From: a candidate division TA06 bacterium
GTDB taxonomy: Bacteria; Ratteibacteria; UBA8468; MWAK01
Reading direction: 5' to 3'
Assembly: GCA_022704925.1 (NCBI GenBank)
Contig: JAKJFK010000130.1
Location: 1 to 5,100 of the forward strand
DNA length: 5,100 nucleotides
Below the pieces are notes generated by a model. It was not told where the DNA came from. It made no database searches and saw nothing but the letters and a program-made list of their open reading frames with translations. The translations under genes were made by a program, and so were the position numbers. The first letter of the stretch is position 1; each line of letters starts with the position of its first letter. This document shows, in pieces, positions 1 to 5,100 of this stretch.

Positions 1-678
1 GTGGCGCGGGGTGAGTTCCGAGATCCGGCTGCCCACCTGGAACATCGCCAGCGGCACGGTGGCCTTGCCGAAGAGATCCAGGACGTTCATTAAGGCCGCG
101 GCCGCCTCGGCCGGCAGGCTCCCGGCGGCCGGGAAGTCGCGGACAACGATGGTCAGGATCGCCGCCGCAATGGAAAGCATCGGCAGGCTCAGCAGGTTGC
201 GCAGGCTGTCGCGGCGCAGCCGGTTGCCGGTGAGGGCCAGCACGCCGAAGGTCCAGACCGAAATCTCCGAGCCGAGCGACGAGAAGAGCAGTCCGGCCAC
301 GCCCGCGTTTCCCCAGAAGAGCAGGATGATCGGCAGCGGCAGGAAGGAGTAGTTGTTGATCGTGCACTGGAAATGGAAGGCGTGCCCCTCGGCCGGCTTT
401 TCGAAATCGAGCACGCGCAGGGCCGCCAGGCCGACCAGGTAGCCCAGCAGCATGATCATGATCGTCCCGGCCGGCAGCGTCCAGTTGCGCAGCAGGGAGG
501 CGAGGTCGAAATTCCGGACCAGCGAGGAGAAGATCATGGCCGGGTAGAAGAAATTGGTCACCGAGAGGGCCAGCCGCCGGGTAGCCTCCGAATCCAGGAT
601 CCCGCGGCGGCGGGCGATCGCGCCCAGCATGATCATCAGGAAGATCGAGAAGACCCGGAGCAGGATTTTTATGAACAT
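1..678 (-). CDS. AEC (auxin efflux carrier) family transporter, 3' part cut off by window edge
   Basis: The first 226 codons are visible, and the frame is still open at base 1. AEC-family permeases are usually about 300-320 residues, so roughly the last third is missing. They are inner-membrane secondary transporters, some of which move malate or other small organic anions. What is seen: an N-terminal hydrophobic helix (about 4-20) ending in LGAIARRRG, a form typical of the family start. It is followed by hydrophobic segments near 38-54, 66-88, 108-120, 124-148, 165-180 and 193-215. The family's conserved Asn/Pro region appears as NNYSFLPLPI (108-117), followed by FWGNAGVAGLLFSSLGSEIS (121-140) and PLAMFQVGSRIS (209-220). 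ATG at 678 is the first possible start because the upstream gene's TGA (696-694) is in the same frame five codons earlier. No clear Shine-Dalgarno lies in the 15-base gap, so a later ATG (codon 15 or 17) cannot be excluded. It is the last visible gene of the probable operon. The substrate cannot be told. Confidence 0.85.
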   Translation of the reverse strand, partial: MFIKILLRVFSIFLMIMLGAIARRRGILDSEATRRLALSVTNFFYPAMIFSSLVRNFDLASLLRNWTLPAGTIMIMLLGYLVGLAALRVLDFEKPAEGHAFHFQCTINNYSFLPLPIILLFWGNAGVAGLLFSSLGSEISVWTFGVLALTGNRLRRDSLRNLLSLPMLSIAAAILTIVVRDFPAAGSLPAEAAAALMNVLDLFGKATVPLAMFQVGSRISELTPRH

Positions 679-693
679 GGCGGCCGTTTGCGG

Positions 694-1782
694 TCAGTCC
701 AGGTGGGGCGCAAAGAGTTCCCGGTAGAGGCGGCGGGCGTTCTCCCGCGAGGGGGTGACCGCCGGGAACCCCCGGTAATCGCTGGTCGCCTGGATGTCCC
801 GGACCAGGTCCAGCCGGTACTGGCTCTGGGAGTAGAACCAGCCCTGCTGCTGGTAATAAAGGGAGAGGTACTCCTGCTCGGTCTGGCCGGGAGTGGGAAT
901 GAGCAGGGCCCGGCGCTTGCCCAGTTCGGCCAGTTCCATCATGGTCGTGTACCCGGAGCGGGTGATGATGAATTTGGCCCGGCTCATCAGGGCCGCCATC
1001 TCCTCCCGGGTGGCGTGGTTGCGGACTTCGGTCCGCTCGTCCAGCTGGAAACGACGCGTTTCGGCGGGCAGGCCCAGCAGGATCACCTTGCGGCCGGGCA
1101 GCTTGGCCGCCTGCTGCAGGACCAGTTCTTCCAGCTTGGAACGCTGGGGTTCCGGTCCGGAGATGCTGATCAGGTAGTCGATGTCCTCGGCCGCCGCGAC
1201 CGGGTCGACGCTGGAGAGGATGCCGGCGTAGTAGAGGCGTTCCTGGGTGGCCGGGAAGCGGTTCTCCGAGAGGAGGCCGCTCAGGGAGCCTTTTTCCGGC
1301 GGGTTGTCCGGCACGATCACCCGCCTGAAATTACGGTGGCAGGAGGAGTTGAACCGGGCCGAGATGTAACCGCCCGGCCGCAGGTAGTCGGGCACGTAGA
1401 ATCTCAGCTGGTGGGAGATGAAGAAGGAGGGCACCCCGGGTGCGTGCACCCCGAAGCGGTTGTCGCTGATGATCAGGTCGCAGGGGTGTTCGGCCAGCAG
1501 GCGCCGGGTCGATTCGTGTTCCAGCCGGATGGCGTGGAGGATCAGCGGGATGTAGGCGATGAACTTGGCCAGAAAGTAACGGGTGGCCGTGTAGGGCGGC
1601 GGATAATCCTCCAGTTCAAAGAAATCGCAGTGCGGGAATTCCTGCTTCAGCAGTTCCATCGCCCGGCCGGAACCGGCGATCGAAACCCGGTGGCCGTGTT
1701 CGAGCAGTTCCCGGATGATCGGGATGTCGCGGGTGGCGTGGCCCAGGCCCCAGGAGAGCGGGCTGACCAGAATGCGGGACAT
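694..1782 (-). CDS. GT-B glycosyltransferase-like protein (MurG/MJ1255-type family)
   Basis: The 362-residue protein is probably cytoplasmic or peripheral to the inner membrane. Seen in the sequence: an N-terminal Rossmann-like start MSRILVSPLSWGLGHATR (1-18), where WGLGHATR is the glycine-rich loop typical of this family. DLIISDNRFG (102-111) and FISHQL (121-126) follow in the first domain. The C-terminal half has ISISGPEPQR (206-213 region), RKVILLGLP (231-239), a TRSGYTTMMEL motif (274-284) and PTPGQTEQEYL (296-306). The last two match the nucleotide-sugar-binding half of MurG-like (GT28 C-terminal) enzymes. I recognise the pattern as the conserved family typified by archaeal MJ1255, often annotated only as glycosyltransferase. 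By family, the expected reaction is sugar transfer from a nucleotide-sugar donor; donor and acceptor are unknown. It is not MurG itself: no other peptidoglycan genes lie nearby and the motifs differ. Start ATG 1782 lies 16 bases after the PHP gene's stop, with only a weak GGGGA upstream. Length is normal and no frameshift is seen. Confidence 0.88.
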   Translation of the reverse strand: MSRILVSPLSWGLGHATRDIPIIRELLEHGHRVSIAGSGRAMELLKQEFPHCDFFELEDYPPPYTATRYFLAKFIAYIPLILHAIRLEHESTRRLLAEHPCDLIISDNRFGVHAPGVPSFFISHQLRFYVPDYLRPGGYISARFNSSCHRNFRRVIVPDNPPEKGSLSGLLSENRFPATQERLYYAGILSSVDPVAAAEDIDYLISISGPEPQRSKLEELVLQQAAKLPGRKVILLGLPAETRRFQLDERTEVRNHATREEMAALMSRAKFIITRSGYTTMMELAELGKRRALLIPTPGQTEQEYLSLYYQQQGWFYSQSQYRLDLVRDIQATSDYRGFPAVTPSRENARRLYRELFAPHLD

Positions 1783-1798
1783 GGTGGCGCGTCCCCGG

Positions 1799-2812
1799 TT
1801 AACCCAGTTCGAGATCCAGGTCCGGGTCCAGGTCGAGCTGGCGGTCGATGTGGCGGGCGGTCAGGTTCTGCTTCTTCAGGTAGAAGATGGCCGGCGCGCC
1901 GGTTTTGGAGATGGACCGGGCGACCACCCGGGCCGTCCGGTTGATGGGCGTCGATTTCTTGAGCCGGCTGCGGGTGAAGGTGTTGATGAAGCAGTCGATC
2001 GGCTTGATGCCGGTGTACTTGGTCTTTTCGATGGTGGTGATGTCGAGCTTGAAGATGAGCTCGATCCAGGCGTTCATCTCCTTCTTCAGGCTGTCCAGGG
2101 TCAGGTCCTGGGCCAGCAGGCAGGCGTTTCCGGCCCGGATGTTATCGTAGAACTCCCGGAAGGTTTCGCCCGGCGCGAAGGTCTGGGCCCGGCCCAGGTC
2201 GCCGATATGGGTGTCGGTGGCCGCGACCAGTCCCTTGCCGTACTTTCGGGCCAGTTTCAGGGTCAGGCGGTTCTTCTGCTTGACCCGGTGCATGTTATAC
2301 TCCACGACCGGGAAGAGATGGATCACGTCCTGGATGACCGCATAGCTCGGCCGCTCCCGGGTTTCGAACCAGAAGGGGTGGTTGTAGATAAAGGGCAGGT
2401 CGGCCGACTTGAGATAGGCCACCAGCTTTTCCAGGTTGGCCTCGCGCCGAATGGCGTCCAGGTCCTGGAACTGGTCCCGGTTCAACTGGTAGACGTTGAT
2501 GTGCAGGGTGTGCCCGACCCGCTTGCGGTCCCGGATCGTTATCTCCACGCCCGGTACCAGGCCCTCCCGGGTCCAGCCGATCCGATCGTAGGCGGCCATG
2601 GTGTCGTGGTCGGTAAAGGTGATGTAGCGAAATCCCTGGCGCCGGGCCTTTTCGTAGAGGGTCAGCGGATCCAGCGAGCGGGAGGGCAGCACGTCGTGGG
2701 AGAAGAAGGTATGGACGTGCAAATCGCTGGCGTGCCAGCCCCGGCGCAGGAATGTCTGTCCTTCTTCGAGGCTGATCAGGCGTTGTCCGAGGGATCGGGT
2801 TTCCTTGGTCAT
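1799..2812 (-). CDS. PHP-domain metal-dependent phosphoesterase
   Basis: A 337-residue cytoplasmic protein (no signal peptide or membrane segment) with a complete PHP-domain metal site. Seen: DLHVHT (30-35, His32/His34), FTDHDTM (66-72, Asp68/His69/Asp70), PGVEIT (87-92, Glu90), HTLHINV (101-107), YNHPFW (143-148, His145), VVEYNMH (169-175, Glu171) and ATDTHIGD (198-205, Asp200/His202). These fit the family's ordered trinuclear metal ligands, so the protein should be catalytically competent. Known PHP enzymes of this general (COG0613-like) kind hydrolyse phosphate esters such as nucleotide or sugar phosphates; the substrate here is not evident. Residues from about 240 to 337 extend past the core, are basic in the middle, and end in a short Asp/Leu-rich tail (326-336). 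ATG 2812 is the first usual start codon in the frame; there is no strong Shine-Dalgarno, only AAGAAG 13-18 bases upstream. It lies 16 bases ahead of the glycosyltransferase gene and is probably cotranscribed with it. Both might act on a shared sugar-phosphate metabolite, but that is inference from position only. Confidence 0.9.
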   Translation of the reverse strand: MTKETRSLGQRLISLEEGQTFLRRGWHASDLHVHTFFSHDVLPSRSLDPLTLYEKARRQGFRYITFTDHDTMAAYDRIGWTREGLVPGVEITIRDRKRVGHTLHINVYQLNRDQFQDLDAIRREANLEKLVAYLKSADLPFIYNHPFWFETRERPSYAVIQDVIHLFPVVEYNMHRVKQKNRLTLKLARKYGKGLVAATDTHIGDLGRAQTFAPGETFREFYDNIRAGNACLLAQDLTLDSLKKEMNAWIELIFKLDITTIEKTKYTGIKPIDCFINTFTRSRLKKSTPINRTARVVARSISKTGAPAIFYLKKQNLTARHIDRQLDLDPDLDLELG

Positions 2813-2847
2813 CGTCTCGTGGTTCTTCTTAATGTTTGGATTCAGTC

Positions 2848-2896
2848 CCGGGTTGGCCGGCGGCCGCTCTCTGGCGGCCGCCGGCCCGGATCCCGG
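2848..2896 (-). repeat. Perfect 13-bp G/C inverted repeat with outer helix, between barrel and PHP genes
   Basis: Bases 2855-2867 (GGCCGGCGGCCGC) are the exact reverse complement of 2874-2886, with a 6-base loop (2868-2873). A further 5-bp pairing (2848-2852 with 2892-2896) can close below a small internal loop. In the minus-strand transcript the structure starts right after the barrel gene's TAA (2900-2898). No T-run follows on the transcribed strand, so it is not a canonical intrinsic terminator. It could still be a partial terminator, an RNase barrier stabilising the upstream mRNA, or a Rho-related stop. Each arm contains the self-complementary octamer GCGGCCGC. The repeat itself is certain; its role is inferred. 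Confidence 0.8.
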
Positions 2897-2897
2897 T

Positions 2898-4223
2898 TTA
2901 GAACTGGATGTTGAATTCCCAGCGCAGGAAGGCGCAGGGATCAGCGCCGGCCGAGTAGAAATCGCCCGGTTTCAGGTACTCCAGCTGGAGATGGCCGGTA
3001 ACCTTGGGATTGATGACGAAATTGAGCCAGAGCTGTGAGAGCCAGCCGCGTTCCCGGCCGTCGTTCGAGAAGACCGCGCTGGCGAGGTTGGTCTTCTCGT
3101 TGGCCCGCAGGTAGTTTTCGTAGAAGGTCAGGCTCAGTTTCGGGTTGAGGTTCAGCTTGACCCCGGCCCGGTAGAAGGTCAGGTTGGTCCAGTAACCGGG
3201 CCAGCCCTGTTCCGGGGCGTAGTTGTAAAGGTAGAGTTCGCTCAGCCACGGGAAGCGGGAGAAGAGCGGGTCGAAACCCTCGTTGTCGACGGTGCCGGCG
3301 TCATCGCCGGAGAGATAGACGAATTTGAACTGGAGTTCCGGCTGGAGACGGGCCGCTTCAAACTTCCGGTTGAGGAAAAGATTCAGTCCGGTCCCTTCCC
3401 GGTCGGTCGGACCGTCGTAATCGCCGAACTGGTAGGCCAGCTCGCCGCCCAGGTTCCAGGGACCCTGATTGTAGACGGTCCGCAGGCCGAGGGTATTGAT
3501 CTCCAGGTCCGGAAGGGCGCCGCGGCTGTCCTCGGTCTTGTAAATATAGTAAGGTTCGAAGCGCAGGGGCTCGCTGTTCTGCAGCCGGCCGTAAAGGATG
3601 AGCGCCGCCTCGTCCGAGAAGTTCAGCAGTTTTTCCTTGTCGTTGTAAACCGGCAGGAATTCATCCTGGTCGGGGTTGTTCAGGAAGACCACGTCCAGGC
3701 TGTTGCGCTCGTTGATGCGCCAGGTGGCCTTGGCGGCGTTGAAATAGAAGGAGCGGCTGCCGTCGCCGGGGGTGCCGTCCATGACCAGGAATCCTTCGCC
3801 GAAGGTGCCAAGAAAATCCTGGCGGCCCAGGCGCAGATCCAGGGCGCCGCCGGCCAGGTTCTTGAGGTCGAGGTAAAGGTTATCGAAGAAGACCTCGTCA
3901 CCCAGCCACTCATTATCGAAACGGTCGGTGTTGGAGTTGATGTAGTAACGCGACTCGTTGGTGAGTTTGGTGTACAGGCTGGCCTTTTCGGTGAACTGCC
4001 ATTTTCCCCAGAGCGAAGTCTTGAGGCGGAAGTAATTTTCCTCCTCCAGGCCGGCCAGGTTCAGGTCCGTGGCGTTTTCCAGGTACTCCTGGCGGACCCG
4101 GAGGCCGAGTCCGTAATCAAACTTCCCGCCCGGTTCGGCCGCCCCGATTTCCGTGGCCAGCCAACCGAAGGCAAGCGCGACGAGCAAAAGCGCAATTCCC
4201 AACGAGACCTTTCTGCCCATCAT
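2898..4223 (-). CDS. Outer-membrane beta-barrel protein, alginate-export (AlgE-like) family
   Basis: A 441-residue exported protein. The signal peptide is clear: MMGRK, a hydrophobic stretch VSLGIALLLVALAFGWLA (6-23), and a likely cut after IGAA (about 29). The mature part is a run of alternating hydrophobic/polar strands rich in Tyr, Phe and Trp with short turns, and it ends in FLRWEFNIQF with a terminal Phe. That ending is the usual signal for BAM-dependent insertion into the outer membrane. Family signatures seen: LRVRQEYLENA (41-51), DLRLGRQDFLGTFGEGFLV (129-147), FYFNAAKATW (159-168), and LSGDDAG (304-310) followed by FDPLFSRFPW (317-326). These resemble the alginate-export porin family (PF13372-type), whose members pass anionic polysaccharide or other substrates. 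No alginate biosynthesis gene is present, so the substrate is open. ATG 4223 and ATG 4220 are adjacent; the G7 run directly before them is the only strong ribosome site in the window, and its spacing favours the second ATG. The gene begins 7 bases after the secreted-protein gene stops, which suggests coupled translation and a shared job. One Cys (430) is present. Confidence 0.88.
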   Translation of the reverse strand: MMGRKVSLGIALLLVALAFGWLATEIGAAEPGGKFDYGLGLRVRQEYLENATDLNLAGLEEENYFRLKTSLWGKWQFTEKASLYTKLTNESRYYINSNTDRFDNEWLGDEVFFDNLYLDLKNLAGGALDLRLGRQDFLGTFGEGFLVMDGTPGDGSRSFYFNAAKATWRINERNSLDVVFLNNPDQDEFLPVYNDKEKLLNFSDEAALILYGRLQNSEPLRFEPYYIYKTEDSRGALPDLEINTLGLRTVYNQGPWNLGGELAYQFGDYDGPTDREGTGLNLFLNRKFEAARLQPELQFKFVYLSGDDAGTVDNEGFDPLFSRFPWLSELYLYNYAPEQGWPGYWTNLTFYRAGVKLNLNPKLSLTFYENYLRANEKTNLASAVFSNDGRERGWLSQLWLNFVINPKVTGHLQLEYLKPGDFYSAGADPCAFLRWEFNIQF

Positions 4224-4230
4224 CCCCCCC
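4224..4230 (-). promoter_or_regulatory. G7 ribosome-binding tract of the barrel gene
   Basis: On the minus strand the whole 7-base gap between the secreted gene's TAA and the barrel gene's ATGATG is a run of seven G. It can pair with the CCUCC anti-Shine-Dalgarno of 16S rRNA, though with G-U or mismatched positions. It sits too close to ATG 4223 for ideal spacing and better for ATG 4220. As a homopolymer it could change length by slippage, which would alter spacing but not the reading frame of either gene. Confidence 0.5.
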
Positions 4231-4926
4231 TTACGGTGTTGCCGTCGGCGCCGCTTCAGGCGCGGCCGGCGGTTTTGCTTCTGTTTCCGTTTTTGTTTCC
4301 GGGGCCGGTTCCGGCTTTGGCAGCGCCGGCGCGGCCGGCGCGGCGGTCGCCGGGTAGCGGTTCGGCCAGTAAACTTCGAAGGCGTTGGTGTTGTCGAGGC
4401 TGACCTGGGTCACCCGTCCTTCGGCCACCTGGACCGGCAGCAGCCAGACGGCGATGTCACGGTTGCGGAAGGTCCGATAGACGCCCAGGTAGTAGGTGCC
4501 GGGTTTCAGGTAGCGGAGATTGAAGGCGCCCCGGCCGTCGGTCTTCTTGCTGAGGACCGCGGTTCGTACCTGGCTCACCCCCAGGCGTCGGCCGTCTTCG
4601 ATCGCCCGGATCAGGTAAAAGGCGCGGTGCTGGTGGTAGGCCCGTTCCGGCTGGCGGTCCTTGGCGGCGGCCCGCCGGGCCAGGATTTCGACCGCCTCCA
4701 GGTCGGGCGTTTCGTTCAGCAGGACCACCTGGGCGTAACCGAGCGGAAGAGCCTTGCCCTGGATTTCGACCTGTCCGCCGCCCAGGATGCTGCCGTCGGC
4801 CGCGGCCGGGGCCGGCTGGAGCGCCAGCGCGAGAACCGCTCCGGCCAGCAGCAAAACCTTGAAGCCCCCTTCCGCCCGGGGGGGCGTTTCCGGACCGAGC
4901 GGATTTAGTTTGAGTTTCATATTCAT
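4231..4926 (-). CDS. Exported beta-sandwich (carboxypeptidase-regulatory-like) protein with Pro/Ala-rich tail
   Basis: A 231-residue protein I cannot assign to a named gene. The N-terminus has a rather long charged leader (1-23), then a hydrophobic core FKVLLLAGAVLALAL (22-36) and QPAPAAADG, with signal peptidase I cutting likely near residue 43. The absence of a lipobox Cys argues against a lipoprotein. Residues about 47-178 look like one beta-sandwich of the carboxypeptidase-regulatory/SpaA type: a first strand with GYAQVVLLNE (63-72), then KKTDGRGAFNLRYLKPGTYYLG (127-148), where the TDG-G-F and L-PG-YYLG pattern is characteristic. A helix-like, Arg/Ala-rich stretch (75-117) is inserted between these. 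Residues 193-231 form a low-complexity Ala/Pro/Glu/Thr/Lys tail, probably a disordered periplasmic spacer. ATG 4926 is annotated; ATG 4920 two codons later is equally possible because neither has a Shine-Dalgarno. It is first in the operon and 7 bases ahead of the barrel gene, so it may be a periplasmic or surface partner of that barrel (inference). Confidence 0.82.
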   Translation of the reverse strand: MNMKLKLNPLGPETPPRAEGGFKVLLLAGAVLALALQPAPAAADGSILGGGQVEIQGKALPLGYAQVVLLNETPDLEAVEILARRAAAKDRQPERAYHQHRAFYLIRAIEDGRRLGVSQVRTAVLSKKTDGRGAFNLRYLKPGTYYLGVYRTFRNRDIAVWLLPVQVAEGRVTQVSLDNTNAFEVYWPNRYPATAAPAAPALPKPEPAPETKTETEAKPPAAPEAAPTATP

Positions 4927-4928
4927 CT

Positions 4929-4958
4929 ATAATATAATAAACCCGTAAAAGGGGTCAA
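4929..4958 (-). promoter_or_regulatory. Putative sigma70-type promoter of the operon, start site at or near the first ATG
   Basis: Reading the minus strand, TTGACC (4958-4953; five of six to TTGACA) is followed by either TATATT (4936-4931, spacer 16) or TATTAT (4934-4929, spacer 18), each five of six to TATAAT. This is the only markedly AT-rich patch in an otherwise GC-rich window. Transcription would be expected to begin about 6-8 bases past the -10 box, that is around 4921-4925, on top of ATG 4926 and just before ATG 4920. That would leave a leaderless mRNA. A small inverted repeat, ACCC (4941-4944) and GGGT (4952-4955), sits in the spacer and could be an operator or chance. Confidence 0.45.
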
Positions 4959-5100
4959 ATAGGGGCGCGGCGGCCTTCGATTCGGGGCGCCGAGGGTCCG
5001 GACTCGGCTCGGGCGCTGCGCCGCGGGGGAAAGGTACGCTTAAATCCGGCGCGCGGCTAACTCGCCGTCCGCTTGGGGCCGGAAGGCGGCCGTCGCGGCC

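Noticed and set aside
694-1782. Calling the glycosyltransferase murG
   Set aside because: The WGLGHATR and TRSGYTTMMEL motifs belong to the MJ1255-like family rather than to MurG proper, and no cell-wall genes flank it.
373-1944. Long plus-strand open frame (523 codons) opposite the glycosyltransferase gene
   Set aside because: It is antisense to a gene with clear family motifs. Its translation is Gly/Gln/Asp/Arg-rich with no recognisable motif, as expected from the complement of GC-biased codons.
1715-2914. Long plus-strand open frame (399 codons) opposite the PHP gene
   Set aside because: It mirrors the PHP gene, which has every metal ligand. The Val/Gly/Gln-rich product is typical of a shadow frame and crosses the intergenic hairpin.
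2941-3249. Second minus-strand frame inside the barrel gene
   Set aside because: It lies wholly inside the barrel gene in another frame, is rich in Arg/Pro/Leu, and has no ribosome site or motif.
4153-4908. Plus-strand frame with an Arg/Phe/Cys-rich start opposite the secreted-protein gene
   Set aside because: The Arg-Phe repeats are the complement of the Pro/Ala/Glu/Thr/Lys tail codons. The minus strand has a signal peptide and domain signature, while this frame has neither.
4989-5008. Small inverted repeat GCCGAG / CTCGGC upstream of the operon
   Set aside because: Only 6 bp with an 8-base loop, no T-run, and competing pairings nearby. This is expected by chance in DNA this GC-rich.
4927-5100. 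Open minus-strand frame from the right edge ending in TAG just before ATG 4926 (57 codons)
   Set aside because: Its translation is Pro/Arg/Ala-rich with no motif, and its end runs through the AT-rich promoter-like patch. The other two frames also end as short tails (TAA at 5042-5040, TAG at 5059-5057), so which of them, if any, is the end of an upstream gene cannot be decided here.

Overview
The window is a GC-rich stretch of bacterial DNA in which every supportable gene lies on the minus strand. Transcription therefore runs from the right end (about 4930) to the left end (position 1). The organism is a diderm: one gene encodes a signal-peptide-bearing outer-membrane beta-barrel whose last residue is Phe, and another encodes a secreted beta-sandwich protein. 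Apart from a G-rich site in front of the barrel gene, ribosome binding sites are weak or absent. I cannot name the phylum from sequence alone. There is no tRNA, rRNA, CRISPR array, insertion sequence or phage gene.

In transcription order the layout is as follows. (1) 5100-4927 is an upstream region with no convincing gene; it ends in an AT-rich patch that looks like a sigma70-type promoter placed almost on top of the first start codon. (2) 4926-4231 encodes a small exported protein with a carboxypeptidase-regulatory-like (SpaA/CarboxypepD_reg-type) beta-sandwich and a Pro/Ala/Glu/Thr/Lys-rich tail. (3) 4223-2898 starts only 7 bases later and encodes a 441-residue outer-membrane barrel resembling the alginate-export (AlgE-like) family. 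(4) An 85-base gap follows with a perfect 13-bp G/C hairpin and no U-tract. (5) 2812-1799 encodes a PHP-domain metal-dependent phosphoesterase. (6) 1782-694 encodes a GT-B glycosyltransferase-like protein of the MurG/MJ1255 type. (7) 678-1 is the N-terminal 226 codons of an AEC (auxin efflux carrier) family transporter that runs off the left edge.

The tight spacing (7, 85, 16 and 15 bases) is what an operon would show. The hairpin may divide it into an envelope pair (secreted protein plus barrel) and a downstream trio (PHP hydrolase, glycosyltransferase, permease). A reasonable but unproven reading is an envelope or glycan-related locus: the pair would make an outer-membrane channel and a periplasmic partner, while the trio would handle a sugar or phospho-sugar metabolite. 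No single named pathway is demonstrated. The long plus-strand open frames opposite these genes are shadows caused by GC-rich codon use.
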